Below the pieces are notes generated by a model. That model made no database searches and had not been told where the DNA came from. It saw only the letters and a list, made by a program, of their open reading frames with translations. This document shows positions 12,468 to 24,318 of a stretch of 64,000 bases of DNA, in pieces. The first letter of the stretch is position 1. Each line of letters opens with the position of its first letter. Source of the DNA: Nannochloris sp. 'desiccata' (taxonomy: Eukaryota > Chlorophyta > Trebouxiophyceae > Chlorellales > Chlorellaceae); assembly GCA_019044685.2 (NCBI GenBank), contig JAGTXX020000001.1, positions 62,001 to 126,000 on the forward strand. The letters run 5' to 3'. The translations under genes were made by a program, and so were the position numbers.

Positions 12468-14857
12468 TTAAAAAGCGAGCTCAGCTGCCGCTGCCACTTC
12501 GGACACCGCTGTCACCGGCTCCACCACGACTGGCCACGTGACCGGCATTGGCATAATACCTTTAAGCTCCATCATGGTATCCAATTTTACAGCTATATCT
12601 CTTATCTTCACTAGAGTATTTTGATAAATCCACACAGAACCGACTTTGCTCTTGGCTGCATAGGGCACTTTCCAGCCTGGATCTGGGTGCAAAGAATATT
12701 TATAAGGGACTGGATCGCCTCTTCTTGCCATGGAATCAAAGTCGGTAGGTCTTAAAAATGAATAATTAGCAAATGGGTTTACCCATTCTACATACTGAGC
12801 TTCTTTTGCTTTGATAATTGCCTTATAAGAACCCCCACGAAGAAGTCTCTTTGTTGCAGGGTCTTTCCAACTATAGGGGTGCATTTGCATTGCCGCAGCG
12901 CCTCGTTTAAGAAAAATTGCATTTGTCCAGCCAGCACCATGCATTCCAAGCAATATATCGGTAGAGTTCATTAAATCCATTGTTTCCATCAATGGCTCGC
13001 TAAAGGTAGTGACCCGGACAGTGACGTTATAGCGGAGCAGCAAGTAGGTGAGAATATCTGCTTCGTTGACTGCACAGCGTTTAAAATCCATGCGCCACAT
13101 AAAAGTTACTACTGGGCGAGGTGCAGAAGGAGCTGGGACAGACTGGGGATAAGCACTAACCCCTGCGCTTTCCCGTGGTTGCTTTCGTGCAGCGCGAGCA
13201 TTGCTGCGAAGCTCTTCTTCTTCCTGCATTTGCTGTTTTTCTCTAACAAATGCAAGCATATCTTCAGTCTCCTCTCTCCTCATTCTATTAATTTCTTCAA
13301 CATCTTTTTGTTTTAGTCTCCCTTCTTCGATGCCTGCTGTGCGAATATCACGCAGCACGCTCAGCGCACCAATATTTTCAGGCCCAATGCCTTGCCTTAA
13401 AATTTCTAAATCAGAGCTACTATATCCACCCCATTCATTCAACTTTGGTTTCTTTATATGCCTTACTTCACGATGATGCCGCTCTGCTGTTGTCATGAGC
13501 TCTTGGAAAGCTTGCATACCTCCTACCCGCTGTTTTTGAGCATGGGGGTAGTTTGGGTAAGACGAGAATATCGCAGTGTAGAAATTAAGGGTGTGACTTT
13601 TCACTACAAACAGCTCTTTAAAGCACGCGCCCACCATATCATCCCACTCTCGAATATCTTCACTAATTGCAGTAAACATATGTCTCCACTTTCTATCTGG
13701 CCATATAGCTCCTTTTGCCAGCAAGATAATCGGTCCAGAACTGCGATTAAACGCGACAAGTCCAGGCCTGCACCATTCATCATTTTTTGGGCTACATTTT
13801 ATTGAGTTTTCTGAAGAAGAAGAAGAGTTTGGCAATCTTCCAGTTTTAGGGAGACATTTTTCAGGGCGATACGCAGATCCATTTCCATATAAATCCAATT
13901 TCCATTGACATTTTGGATCTAAACCTTCTAAATACTCTACCATATTTCCAGCTTCGTCAATCTCTGCTAAAGGAAGGTGGCCCTCTTCCCTTAAAGTTTG
14001 AAACAACCCCATTAAAGCGTCATTATAAACGTGCCATACATTGTACGGGTGAGGGACATACATAAGGTAAACTGGCCGTGTCTCCCAACGGGTGCATTTT
14101 CGGAGAGGCTCTTTGCGTAGGTGCTCATCTTGTTGAGAAATGCTGATGTGGGTGTAGCTAATATTTAAATAATGCTCTTGTCTTTGATTGATATCCCGGT
14201 GGTAGAACACTGTAGGAGGCTCTGTGGCAGATGCCACAATCGGAGGTGCCCCATGGACACCATCGACGAGTAATGGTTTCGTGGGAAGAGGCACTGAAGC
14301 TGGTAAGTGCACTGATATTAAGTTTTCAGTTTCTAGAAAAACGTTGTCAAAGCGATATCTAACTCGTGTAAACGTACCAGTACCGTTTAAAGAGCCCATC
14401 AACGTTACTTTAGAAGCAACATAATCACCATCATTAGCAGTCTTTGAAGTACTGGCAGAAGAGATTTTATCCAACGGTTTAGAGTTGCTTTCTATTGTCG
14501 AGGGAGACGACAATGGCCGGGACGGTGAAACGAATATTTTTTTACTCGTTGTTGTTTGCTGGGTTTTCATTTGTTCAGCGTGGTATCCTGTAGAGTTAAT
14601 AGTACGTATTGATTTTGATATGGAAACCGTGTATTTGCCACCTGCAATGAGTGAATGTGTAAGGGTGAGGGATTGTCAAAGGAATAAAGAGATGTCGGTT
14701 GACGAGAACATTAATATTTCTCAAGTTTTTTCCGCTTAGACTTACCTTGGCCTCGCCAGCCACCTCCTCGAACGATGGATCCGCTTAATAGAGCCACCGT
14801 GACAATGATTGTGGACATCATCGTCGCTATAACAATGGGCAACCACCGAAGACTCAT
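12468..14857 (-). CDS. Golgi-type GT61 (DUF563) glycosyltransferase
   Basis: Exon 1 (14857-14746) encodes a signal anchor (MSLRWLPIVIATMMSTIIVT, then VALLSG). An intron with donor GTAAGT and branch/acceptor TACTATTAACTCTACAG leads to exon 2 (14587-12468); 743 aa. The catalytic region (~residues 200-690) carries the GT61 signatures PHPYNVWHVYNDALMGLFQ, FMWRMDFKR and TDILLGMHGAGWTNAIFLKR. The family includes plant xylosyl/arabinosyltransferases and EOGT. A charged insert (~430-500, Glu/Arg-rich) splits the domain. It is a predicted type II Golgi or ER membrane protein. The acceptor substrate cannot be predicted. The in-frame ATG at 14570 alone would lack the anchor. Confidence 0.88.
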
Positions 14858-15520
14858 ATTGCAGTTGAGAATGCGTACTGGAGTACTCGAGAAAATAGAT
14901 ATAGCGTTGCTAAAATCACAGAGAATTCACCAGAAATAATATTGACATCTGGCAGAAAGAGTTAGAACGCCTCCCGAAACATTTTACTTGGCCACTGCAT
15001 CTCTTCGAATCCATTTAAAGTTGTGAGCAGAATGTTTCCTGCGAGACGCCTTAACGGCCTATTTGGATAAGAAAACTTATAAAATAGAAGAAATTTTGAA
15101 TGGATGCAAAAAAATTGTTGGCAGCGCGCTCTTAACAGGCGGAGGACATCTTTTACTGGGCTCCCCGGGCCGGCGGCAGAGCGGCGGCAGCAGCTTGCCC
15201 CAGAAGCGTGTTCTGAATCTGAAAGCGCACAACCTGCAGATATATGTGTGTCTAATGTGTTATTAAGACACACGAGCTGTAAAGATAAGTTGCTCTACTG
15301 GTGCTAGAATTCTCCTTCGCCGTTGGGCGCCAGAACTCCAGCTTCCAAGAAGCCTTCTTCTCAGGCGAAAGGGATCCCCACTGAGATCATCTCAGATCGA
15401 AGCTTTTTCTACAAAAGGAAACCTTATTAAATTCGCATTAAACAGCTAATTAGTCTCTTTTGTGCACAAGCGTGTAGAACTTGAACGAACAAACACATTC
15501 CTAGGCAAAGCAAGATCAAG
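14858..15520. other. Divergent intergenic region with a GC-rich patch
   Basis: Lies between the divergent starts of the GT61 and Sec61 gamma genes. Open frames of 60-100 codons occur on both strands but show no family motifs or splice logic. A short, unusually GC-rich stretch (about 15165-15215) stands out from the AT-rich surroundings. No tRNA or snRNA was recognised. Confidence 0.45.
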
Positions 15521-15919
15521 ATGGACGGAGCTGCTACTAACATTAAGGATTTTGCAAAGAACAGTTTTAGGCATGTATAGCTACATCATAATCGCGAAAT
15601 CAAATTCAGCATCCTGTGGAATAAGTGATGACCATCTTTAACTATATTGATTGCCCTGCAGGTTGCTGAAACGCTGTGAAAAGCCAGACCGCAAGGAGTT
15701 CTGGAAGGTAGCCCGCCTTACATCTGTTGGATTCCTTGCTGTGGGCTTCCTTGGCTTCTTTGTCAAGCTTGTTTTCATCCCCATCAATCAGGCAAGTCAA
15801 CTGCAAAGGATTCCTATTATTATACACCGAACTGCGTCTTTTTTCTTCCATCTTAACCCATATGATCCTCACCTCACACCTTCTACCTGCAGATTATTGT
15901 CAGCTCATCCACCAATTAA
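15521..15919 (+). CDS. SEC61G: Sec61 gamma subunit (SecE homologue) of the ER translocon
   Basis: Three exons, 15521-15570, 15662-15791 and 15893-15919, give 68 aa, the usual size. The conserved core [18 protein letters not shown] is followed by a single TM ([20 protein letters not shown]) and the short tail INQIIVSSS. It is a tail-anchored component of the Sec61 channel that clamps Sec61 alpha for co-translational import into the ER. Both introns start with GC, not GT (AG|GCATGT and CAG|GCAAGT) and end with AG. Nearby GT sites give frameshifts or stops, whereas the GC sites restore the conserved protein exactly. A TGTAA lies at 16059. Confidence 0.92.
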
Positions 15920-16130
15920 GTATTTGCAGTATAAAAGCGGAGTTCAAACTCATTCCCTGACCGCCAACATACTTTTTCATTTTCGCTCACTTGACTCTGT
16001 CTGTTTATTCCTACTCCTTCAGAGGCTTATGATCCTTCTTAATACTTGGTTTATTGATTGTAACAATTTTCTAGTTTCTTCTTTCAGCATTAAAACACTA
16101 ATAAACTTGATATGAAGAAAATCTCAACCC

Positions 16131-17297
16131 TCACTTCCCGTCCTTTGAAGAATTAGAATTAGAGCTCAACCATAGGCTAGCTGATGCTATATTCGCCAGC
16201 GCATGCGCTGCCATAGGTACTGCAAGGGTCCCTGTATATAGATATGCAGCTCCATAGGCACATCCTACACTCCCAGCCCACACCCCAAACTCTATATTTC
16301 TTCCGCCATTGATATGAAGAGCTCCAAAGACAGCTCCAGAAATTACAACACCTCGCCAATCAGGGTAGATGGCAGGCAAGAGAGCCCCTCTAAACAGTAA
16401 TTCCTCAGCTAAAGCAGGTATTACTGATACTATACCGATGTCGAGTGGATTAGAGTAAAGAGGTAACAGGATTTGTGCGTTTGAAGTGTCTGTTGCAGAT
16501 TTAAACTGAGGCCAAAGGGAGAGGAGAAGAAGACGAGTGGTAGTGACAGCGCCTGCTACGCCTGCTGCGATGCCGATATCTCGTGCACTAGGAAGTGACA
16601 GCCCTGCAGAAAGAGTAGATATAGCTTTTGAAAGAAGAAAAAGTTGAGTTTAGAAAGATGAAAACAAAAAGGGGGCCAAAGCCAAATTTAAAAGAAAAAG
16701 AACACTAGAAGAATTTCAAAAGAAAAAACAAGGTTTGTACCTACAATGCAATAGCTCTGACATGGCTTCAGAATTACCGTCTCGAGTAGCCATAGATATC
16801 AACGGTGCTACTTGATCTAATCCAACTCCCATTACAGCAATCAAAGCTGAAGTCTGTAGACATGTACTTATAATTTGTTCTCTGCCAACAGTTGGCAACT
16901 CTGTACTGCTACTAGATGCATTGAAATCTGGCTTTTTCCTATACGAGCTGTCAGAGACAAACGCATTCTCTGCTAAAGATTCCAATTCTCTCTTTGGTGG
17001 ATCAGGCCTGGTGCCTTGCGGTTCTTCATTTTCAGAGAAGAACTCTTTGTCGCCGTCAGCGGGGGCTGAAGTCTTGCCAAAGCCTTGTCCTCCTTGGCGA
17101 CGCTCTTTCCGTGCGGAGAGCCTTACATCCCGCCCCTTCTGCAAAGTATAGATTTTAAAAATAACTGAGTTTGCCTACAAATTTGTGGCACTGGTAGCAT
17201 TAAATGAGATAATTTGTTTTTCGCGATCACTTACATGGCTAACATTTGGTAGCGTAGTTGGGCCAACAGCCGCTCTAGATGCATATATAGTCTTCAT
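16131..17297 (-). CDS. CPBP (CAAX-type) intramembrane protease, probably plastid
   Basis: Three exons, 17297-17235, 17138-16745 and 16624-16131, give 316 aa. Exon 1 (MKTIYASRAAVGPTTLPNVS) and the start of exon 2 are Ser/Ala/Arg-rich, like an organellar transit peptide. The CPBP/Abi domain contains ALAEELLFRGALLPA (EExxxR motif), FGALHINGG and AVPMAAHALAN, the glutamate and histidine metal ligands of this family. Plant relatives sit in chloroplast membranes; substrates are mostly unknown. The exon 3 acceptor is ambiguous: AG at 16625 and AG at 16604 are 21 nt apart and both keep the frame. The donor at 16744 (GTAGGT) is used because the overlapping GTACAA at 16740 gives a stop. Confidence 0.85.
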
Positions 17298-17682
17298 TAT
17301 ATATTTAGCGAGACATAAATTTGTGATTTTCACAAAGGAAAGTGCGTTTTACATCTTAAAAGTGTCAATGAGAAAACAATCGCCGCCACCTTGCAGCTAG
17401 GGTCCTCTCTGCTCCTCAATTTTTAACAAATCCATCTAATTACTAGCCATGTGGTTTTACATGTATCGTCGGTGTGCATTCTAATTGGACTCATCAACAT
17501 ATTGGTATTCATGTTTTTATTCTATTGCTATTATGAGTCCAAATCAAAACCACACAAAAAACCAAAACTTCAAATTTTCTCCCGAAAATTTTAATATATG
17601 CGTTGAAAACCTAAAAATATAGATAATGTTGTATTCTATGCATGGTAGTCTATATAAAAAATGTGTAGTCTATTTTTTAAGC
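17298..17682. other. Intergenic, no gene seen
   Basis: AT-rich spacer holding the promoter of the CPBP protease and the 3' end of the bL17 gene, both on the minus strand. No convincing coding sequence. Confidence 0.5.
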
Positions 17683-18595
17683 TTAAACAAGCTCAATAAT
17701 AGCCATATCAGCGTTATCCCCACGGCGTTTCTGAATCTCAGTTTTTACTCTGCAATATCCTCCGTTGCGCTCACCATACCTAGTAGGCACCTGTTCAAAG
17801 AGGGATTTAACGAGCTCATCGTCGTATACAAAGGAAAGAGCTTGGCGGCGGGCGTGGAGAGATCCGTCCTTGGCAAGTCCGATCATTTTGTCAACATACT
17901 TGCGAATAGCCTTAGCACGGGGCTGCAAAGAGAGAGAAAAATAGTTTGTAATGGAGGTTAGTTAATACTGAGGTTTAGAGATTATGATAAGCTTTTGTAA
18001 AACTATCCATTTTGGCAATCTTGTAGAATGAGGAAACTAAATGAAGCCTTGGCTACTACAACTTTTTCAAAGAGACCGAGAACTGGCGATGCTAGAAGTT
18101 CCCTCTCCTCTTCTTTTCTAAACATCTGCTCACCTTGGTAGTCCTGATCTTTCCGTGTCGGAGAACCTCAGTGACCAATCCTCTGACAAGTGCCTTACGC
18201 TGATCAGCAGGGCGACCAAGACGTGCCTTCTTCACTCCATGTCTCATGGCAAACACCTTGCCACCGTTCTGGGGAGCGTCTAAACTACTGCTGCTGGCTT
18301 CTGCGTTCGCACCAAAAAAAATGAATGGATTAGAAATCGAGATCAATATGTAAATGCCTAATTGCAGTGAGAAAACAGCTCTGCATTTCTCTCCCACACA
18401 GCAGCCATGTTATAATTTTATCCATCTAGTCGGCGAGCTCCGGCTCTTACCTTCGAGCTGAATAGGCATGAGCTTAGAAAGGCGCATGCCGGTGAAAGAT
18501 GGCAACGAGGCCATCAATTTCTGCTGTGGCCTGATGGAAGGCATGGACACTCTGGGCAACGTTGCCCTCATGGGAGCGAAAGTGAAGACGGACAT
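17683..18595 (-). CDS. Organellar ribosomal protein bL17
   Basis: Three exons, 18595-18451, 18300-18134 and 17922-17683, give 183 aa. The first ~65 residues form a basic, Ser/Met-rich targeting peptide ([17 protein letters not shown]...). The mature part is bacterial-type L17: [20 protein letters not shown], then [20 protein letters not shown], then [17 protein letters not shown] and the C-terminus [12 protein letters not shown]. It is a large-subunit protein near the peptide exit tunnel. Targeting could be plastid or mitochondrial; the peptide does not settle which, though the short form ending at IELV fits plastid L17. Divergent from the cyclin L gene, with 332 bp between start codons. Confidence 0.93.
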
Positions 18596-18927
18596 CCTCA
18601 ATTCCTATATCGATTATGAGAATGTATATTCTTAAGATTACCTTAATGGCTCCAATTGATTAATTTTAACGAAATGGATGGGAGTAAATTGCTGGCTAGA
18701 CCCAGGAAGCGTAAAAATGTCTCGAAAGCGCCAAGTTTTCAAGTATGATACACATATTAATATTATGAGTACTTTTAGTGTGGCTTAAGCAATGCCTGTG
18801 AGGGCGGAGTGGCCCTCTGAGGGACATTGGCATCTGATTTGAACCCTCCTTTTGCATCCTTTAATGTTCTGTTAAAAACCCTCACAATTCAAGCAACGGA
18901 ATCCTCATTTAATTTACTCAAATTACA
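18596..18927. promoter_or_regulatory. Bidirectional promoter interval (bL17 / cyclin L)
   Basis: 332 bp between divergent start codons. No coding sequence. No single core element is diagnostic; inference from layout. Confidence 0.45.
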
Positions 18928-20731
18928 ATGATTTATACTGCATTGGACGATTTTTATCTTAGCGCTGCAGAGCTCGAGGCATCACCGAGTCGGCACGACG
19001 GTGTTGATGCTGCTTTAGAGTCTCAGCTCCGTCGCTATGGCTGTGATGCCATGGCAGAAGCAGTGGTCTTACTACATTTACCACAAGCTGTAGCATGCAC
19101 CGCTCAAGTACTGTTACATCGTTTCTATTGTAAACTATCTTTAGCTAAATTTGACGTTAAGGTAGTCTCCATTGCAGCATTTTGGCTTGGTGCAAAGCTT
19201 GAAGAGGTTGTAGAAATAGACTCTCCTGCACCCCTACGTCTACGTGCCATTATAATGGTATTTTATCGAGTATTTAGGCGTAAAGATGGTAAAATTATTG
19301 ACATTTTAGATCCCTACTCGACTCGCTATGATCTACTAAAGACTGAAGTTGTTAGAACAGAGCGACACATGCTCCGTGCTTTTGGATTTATAGTGCACGT
19401 AGAACACCCTCACCGCTTCGTTCTCACCTTTGGGCAATTATTAGGTCTTGATAAAGAGCTACTACAAGAAGCTTGGAACTTGGCCAACGATTCTCTTCGC
19501 ATTCCGCTGTGTGTCAGGTATAAAGCTGAAGTTGTAACGTGTGGTCTGTTATTCTTAGCCGCACGAAGACGTGGATTCCCTATGCCTGAGAACCCACCAT
19601 GGTGGGAAGTCTTTGGAGTCAGTCAAAATCAACTTTTAGAAGTGGCAGTAGCACTTGTTGATCTACTACAGCAAAACAAAGCGGTGTATATTTCTGTAGC
19701 TGGCAGAGATTACACTTCGAGAGGAGTTAATGGAGATGCATCGCCAGAGCTAGTAGATCCTAGTAAAGATGCTTTAGAGAAAGCTGTTGAAGAGGGGAAT
19801 GGTAATGGAGCTGCTGCTGTAGAGAAGTTGGCAAACCCTAAACCAGTGGTTGCAGAGGTATCGACGGCACTTCAGGTATGTTTTGATTTTACTTATTTTA
19901 AGGGTTATTGATACAATTTATTTTTTGTTTTTTTTGTGGCTGTATGATGATTGAATGATTCCCCTACTGATGAACAGTGAGGACAACCATTCCTATGTAT
20001 TCGTACTCTGACAGCCTTGTTCATTGTCCCCATTTAGTTTTATTTATTTGTGGCGCTTTTCCCTAATATTAATTTTATTAAGTATACCTTTGCTTCGAGA
20101 TAGTCCTAACCTTTGGTCTCTCATTTAATTCACTTTGCAGGCTTCGTCAAGACCGGCAGAAGTAGAATTGGACCCCTGTCCTGAGCAGACACAACGGAAT
20201 CGCAGTAAAGGTGGTCATAAAGATCGAGATCGAGACAGTGATAGTGACTACCATCGGCGTAATTTAAGTAGAGATCGCAGAGATGAGCGTAGACCTACCA
20301 GTAGAGGCCGTTCTCGTTCTCGATCTGAATCTCGTAGTAGAAGTAGAAGCAGAGAGAGGCGCCGTGGTAGTGATCGTGATCGGTATCGAAGTGACGAGAG
20401 AGGACATCCAGGTCGTCGTAGAGGTAAGAAAGAAATTGAATTTATAAATAATTAATAAGGAAAAGAGATAAGAGAGCCCAGTGATTTTAAAAATATATTA
20501 ATATACGCTATACCTAGCTTGCTCTTTATTTGGGCAGAGAGGACTTTACTACGTTTCATGAGAGCTCATCTTAATCTTAATATTAATTTCGTGGGGGTGG
20601 GTGGGGGGATTAGTTTTTCATTTGCTTTTTCTCCTCTATTTCTACCCTTAGTATTAGAAAATCATCAATTAACTCTATTGCTTTATATTGTCATTACTGC
20701 AGAGAGGTCTAGGGACCGGTATAGAAGGTAA
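18928..20731 (+). CDS. Cyclin L with C-terminal RS domain
   Basis: Three exons, 18928-19875, 20141-20423 and 20703-20731, give 419 aa. Two cyclin folds (~residues 40-250) include AQVLLHRFYCKLSLAKFDVK, WLGAKLEEV and ERHMLRAFGFIVHVEHPH, typical of cyclin L (partner of CDK11-like kinases, splicing and transcription). Exon 2 encodes an Arg/Ser domain (SRGRSRSRSESRSRSRSRE), expected for nuclear-speckle cyclin L. Exon 3 adds RSRDRYRR and the stop. If the last intron (donor GTAAGA at 20424) is retained, translation ends after KKEIEFINN, so an alternative C-terminus is possible. A TGTAA lies at 20816. Convergent with SEN34, 117 bp between stops. Confidence 0.88.
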
Positions 20732-20848
20732 ATCTACTAATGCCAAGTGCTGGCTAACTATTTTAGTTTCATTCAACCATGTTTTGATCCTACACGATAC
20801 TTTTAAAAACTGTTTTGTAAAACTAAAGTGAACAGTTTCTATTTTGAT

Positions 20849-22099
20849 TTAATCTTTACCAAATCCGTCTACAGGGCCAAAGGTCATATATTGCGTTTCA
20901 TACCTCCCTCGAATCCCTCTCAACGCCTTGAAAACATCACATCCACTGCTCCAAGTATCCTCAACTATTTTCTCCCTTTCTTCATTTTTCATCACTACCG
21001 ACGCATACAACAGATGTTTCCTCGCCTGAAAAGATCCTCTACACGCCGACGCCATCAACGCAGGTAATATACTATCCTTAAACGGTACTAATCGTACACA
21101 AAATTGAGCATGATATAAAGTAGGGTCCCCGGGGTATAATAAATAATCAGATCCGAATTTTGATCCACCCGTGATACGAAATCCACGGCTATGTAGATCT
21201 TTAAAGATAAGGTAGCAATCACGTTGTTCTTTGGTGGATGGGAAGGTCCAATGCACATCAGCACGCTTTATTACTTTCTCAGAGTTACTATCATTAGTAG
21301 TATTAGTATTAATAGTGTTCTTATCACCACCGCCACCACCGCCACCGGCTTGTGCTAGTAGAGCTTCTTCTGCAGTGGTAGGGATCTCAAATGGTGTCCC
21401 TTTAGCTAACGCATCTTGCCATGGTGCAGTGTTTTTCTTCTTTTCAGCCTCGTCTTCATCATTATCGTCACCATGGTGTTGGTAGTAATACCCATCCTCA
21501 CCATCATTATCAAAATCCTCTTCTTCATCTTCTTCAACGTTGTAATGATACCTCCGACCAGCAGATTTTCTCTTTTTATTTTTACTACCATGTGCATTAT
21601 CGTTGCCAGTAGTAGTTGGATCACCTGCTACTGGGCCACATAGCACTGCCCAGCCTTCTTCTACAGCCAAAGTGACCTCTTCTGGGTAGAGTTGGAGCGG
21701 GAGACCATGGACAGCATTCTGCTGTTTGAAGGCTGAAAAGTTTAAAGGTTAGAAATAATTAGAACCACAGGTAATCCTGATGTATTTTTTTATTTTTGTG
21801 TGGGTAGAGGGATAGAGAATACAAAGAGGGAAATAAATTTAATTTTGCTCACCAGCGACGCCACCGACCATGGCTCCAATGAGTCCACAAGTTTTCCTTA
21901 GATATAGAGCATCTGCAAGTAGTATTTCACAGAGAAGAATATCATTGAATCTATCTTGACATGCATGCATATAGGAACATATAGAATTGAAAACATAAAC
22001 AAATAACTTTCATCACCACTGACCGTCTGCATTCCAAATGTACCCAACTCCCTGGAGGATATGGATCTGCACAGGATCTCGGTTGGCTTCTTCGTCCAT
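20849..22099 (-). CDS. SEN34: tRNA-splicing endonuclease subunit SEN34
   Basis: Three exons, 22099-22024, 21912-21853 and 21732-20849, give 339 aa. The N-terminal domain has the SEN34 hallmark GLPLQLYPEEVTLAVEEGWA. The C-terminal nuclease fold includes GGSKFGSDYLLYPGDPTLYH, with the catalytic Tyr and His, and ARKHLLYASVV with the Lys. SEN34 cuts the 3' splice site of tRNA introns in the SEN2/34/15/54 complex. A low-complexity acidic and Gly insert (~100-190, including EEDEEEDFDNDGED and a GGGGG run) separates the two domains and is longer than in the animal protein. The donor of intron 1 is GTCAGT. Divergent from the SR protein gene (218 bp between starts). Confidence 0.9.
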
Positions 22100-22317
22100 A
22101 TTTGAGATTTGAAGCAAACTTGCATATAAAATGCCAGCATTGAGAGAGGAAAGCGTCCTTAAAATGCCATTTTCACTTAGCTCGTTTCTTTTTTTGATTT
22201 CTTTCCTCCGTTTGCATTTCGGCGAGGTTTATCGAGCTCACAGCGATTCTTGCCATCAAACCATAAATCATTTGGAATAGTAGTGACTAACCAACGTCGC
22301 TGAAAACGCCCGACATC
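22100..22317. promoter_or_regulatory. Bidirectional promoter interval (SEN34 / SR protein)
   Basis: 218 bp between divergent start codons of two RNA-processing genes. Contents are AT-rich with short pyrimidine runs; no specific site can be assigned. Confidence 0.45.
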
Positions 22318-24139
22318 ATGTCAGGCACTGTCCCTGTAAGAGCCAACTTTGCAAGATGCATGCAAATTTGCTTATGACCTAAAAGCAAGCATTGAGACGC
22401 TTTGATGGCGCTCACCTTATTAAGCAGCCAATATACTACCGAAATAGTTGGCACCTATTTCGCCAGAAGCTTCCCAGCGGTTTAAACACTTCTTCCCCCG
22501 AAATTAAATTTTGCAGATCTACGTAGGCAACTATCAGTATGATGCTGACGAGAAAGAACTCGAAAAGACATTCAACAAGTATGGATCTGTCAAGAGCATC
22601 GAGTATAAACCCAGGGGTAGGCAACCAACACCATGACGCAGTTTTTAATCCATGGAGCACCGTTTATGATTCCCTTTCTCTCTGTCTTCTCTGGGCAACG
22701 TAACTTTTACACCTTCATATCACCACCTTGATGTCTCTATCGTTTGGGTTGATACCTGTTCAGCTTGCTCTCTTCTCCAACAAGACAGAGAGCAGTGCCT
22801 TCATGGTCACCACGACTTTTCCCTTGCTTCCATTTTTCTTCGTAACCAAATCATCCCCAATTTCTACACACCTACTACTTTTCACAACTCTATCAACGTC
22901 TCACATCTTCGTCTCACTCTCAACAACGCAAAAACCCTTCCAAGTCGTATACCAATCACCAAGTTCATCCTCACCAATCCCTCCCCACTACTTCCCAATT
23001 CTACCCTTCAGGCTACTGCTTTGTGCATTATGAGGACAAGAGAGATGCTGAAGAAGCCATCCGTGGCCTTGATAACCGTGAATGGGGTTCTCAACAACGC
23101 AGATTAAAAGTTGAATATGCTAAAGATGATGCCAAGGTGAGAACTGAACAGGCAAAAAGACGTGCAGATGCAGTCCCCAATGAAACCTTGTTTGTTGCTG
23201 GCTTTGATCCACGTAATGTGACGACTGAGAGACTGGAGAAATCTTTTGAAGGTTTTGGAAAACTCAAGGTAAGCGATATGTGTATATGTATAGAGAGAAA
23301 AATAAGACCAACTGCATTTTGGAACTACGGTCTCCGGCTCAAGTAAGATTTTCTTGCCCCTACGATTACCCGAAATTTAAACAATTGTTACTCTCTCCTC
23401 TTTTCTACAGCGCTGTGAAGTTAAGAAAACGTTCGCCTTTGTTGAATACGATGCCCTTGATGACGCCAAAGAAGCTTTGACAGCCATGCACGGCACGGAA
23501 ATCGATGGTCGTGAAATTACAGTCGAGTACGTAAACAAGAAACCCAGAGACCGCGATGATCGTGACAGGCGGGGTGGAGACAGAGATCGTCGTGGAGGTG
23601 GTGATCGTCGCCGTGGTGGCGGTGGTGGGAGGGACAGGGATGGTCCTCGGGGGGGCAGCAGGTATGATGACAGAGACCGTCGTCGCAGTCCTCCCAGAGG
23701 TGGTGGCGGTGGTGGACGTGATTACGATCGCGGTGGTCGTAATGATCGTTTTGACGACAGAGATCGTCGTGATGGTGGTGGCGGTAGGAGAGGAGACGAC
23801 CGCCGTGGTGGAGGTGGCTATGGAGCGGGTGGTGGTCGTAGCAGAGATCGTTCTCGTTCTTATGAACGCAGAGACAGACGCAGAACCCCTCCTCCCAGAG
23901 GTGGTGATCGTGACCGTGTCGGTAACAGAGGTGACGGTGGTAATAACCGTGCTCGCAGTCCTATTCCTCGCCGTGGACGTAGCACTACGCCCCGTCGATC
24001 ACCTCCACAGCAAGAAAGACGTCCCAGGTCTCGCTCTCCTGTGATGATGGCAGCTGATCCACCTTCTCCACGTGCCCCTGTGATGCGCAGAGGCGATTCA
24101 CCATCAAGGTCTCGTTCACCTATGAGAGCTGATGATTAA
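22318..24139 (+). CDS. SR splicing factor, plant RS subfamily (two RRMs)
   Basis: Four exons, 22318-22335 (only MSGTVP), 22517-22616, 23012-23268 and 23411-24139, give 367 aa. RRM1 begins IYVGNYQYDADEKELEKTF and includes RGYCFVHYED; RRM2 begins TLFVAGFDP with KKTFAFVEYD. Neither RRM has the SWQDLKD motif of ASF/SF2-type SR proteins, and the short RRM1 to RRM2 spacing matches plant RS31/RS40/RS41 proteins. The tail is RGG/RD-rich and then RS/SP-rich. Role: constitutive and alternative pre-mRNA splicing in the nucleus. Intron 2 is long for this window (395 nt) and lies inside RRM1, a position often subject to regulated splicing in plant SR genes. A TGTAA lies at 24279. Confidence 0.88.
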
Positions 24140-24318
24140 ATCAAATATTGTCTCTCTCATTTTAAAAAGACATCATTAATAGCAGCAAGTAACTTGTGTT
24201 TATGTTTCCTATATAGATCCTTTCACCATCTGCACTGTGCTTTTCTTTGTCTGACCTGTCGTTGTTGAAGTTTCATTTTGTAATAATACGCACATGAATT
24301 ACATTAAACGCATAGTAT

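Noticed and set aside
14962..15307. Overlapping ORFs of 60-100 codons on both strands
   Set aside because: None has splice support, motifs or protein-like composition beyond the GC-rich patch.
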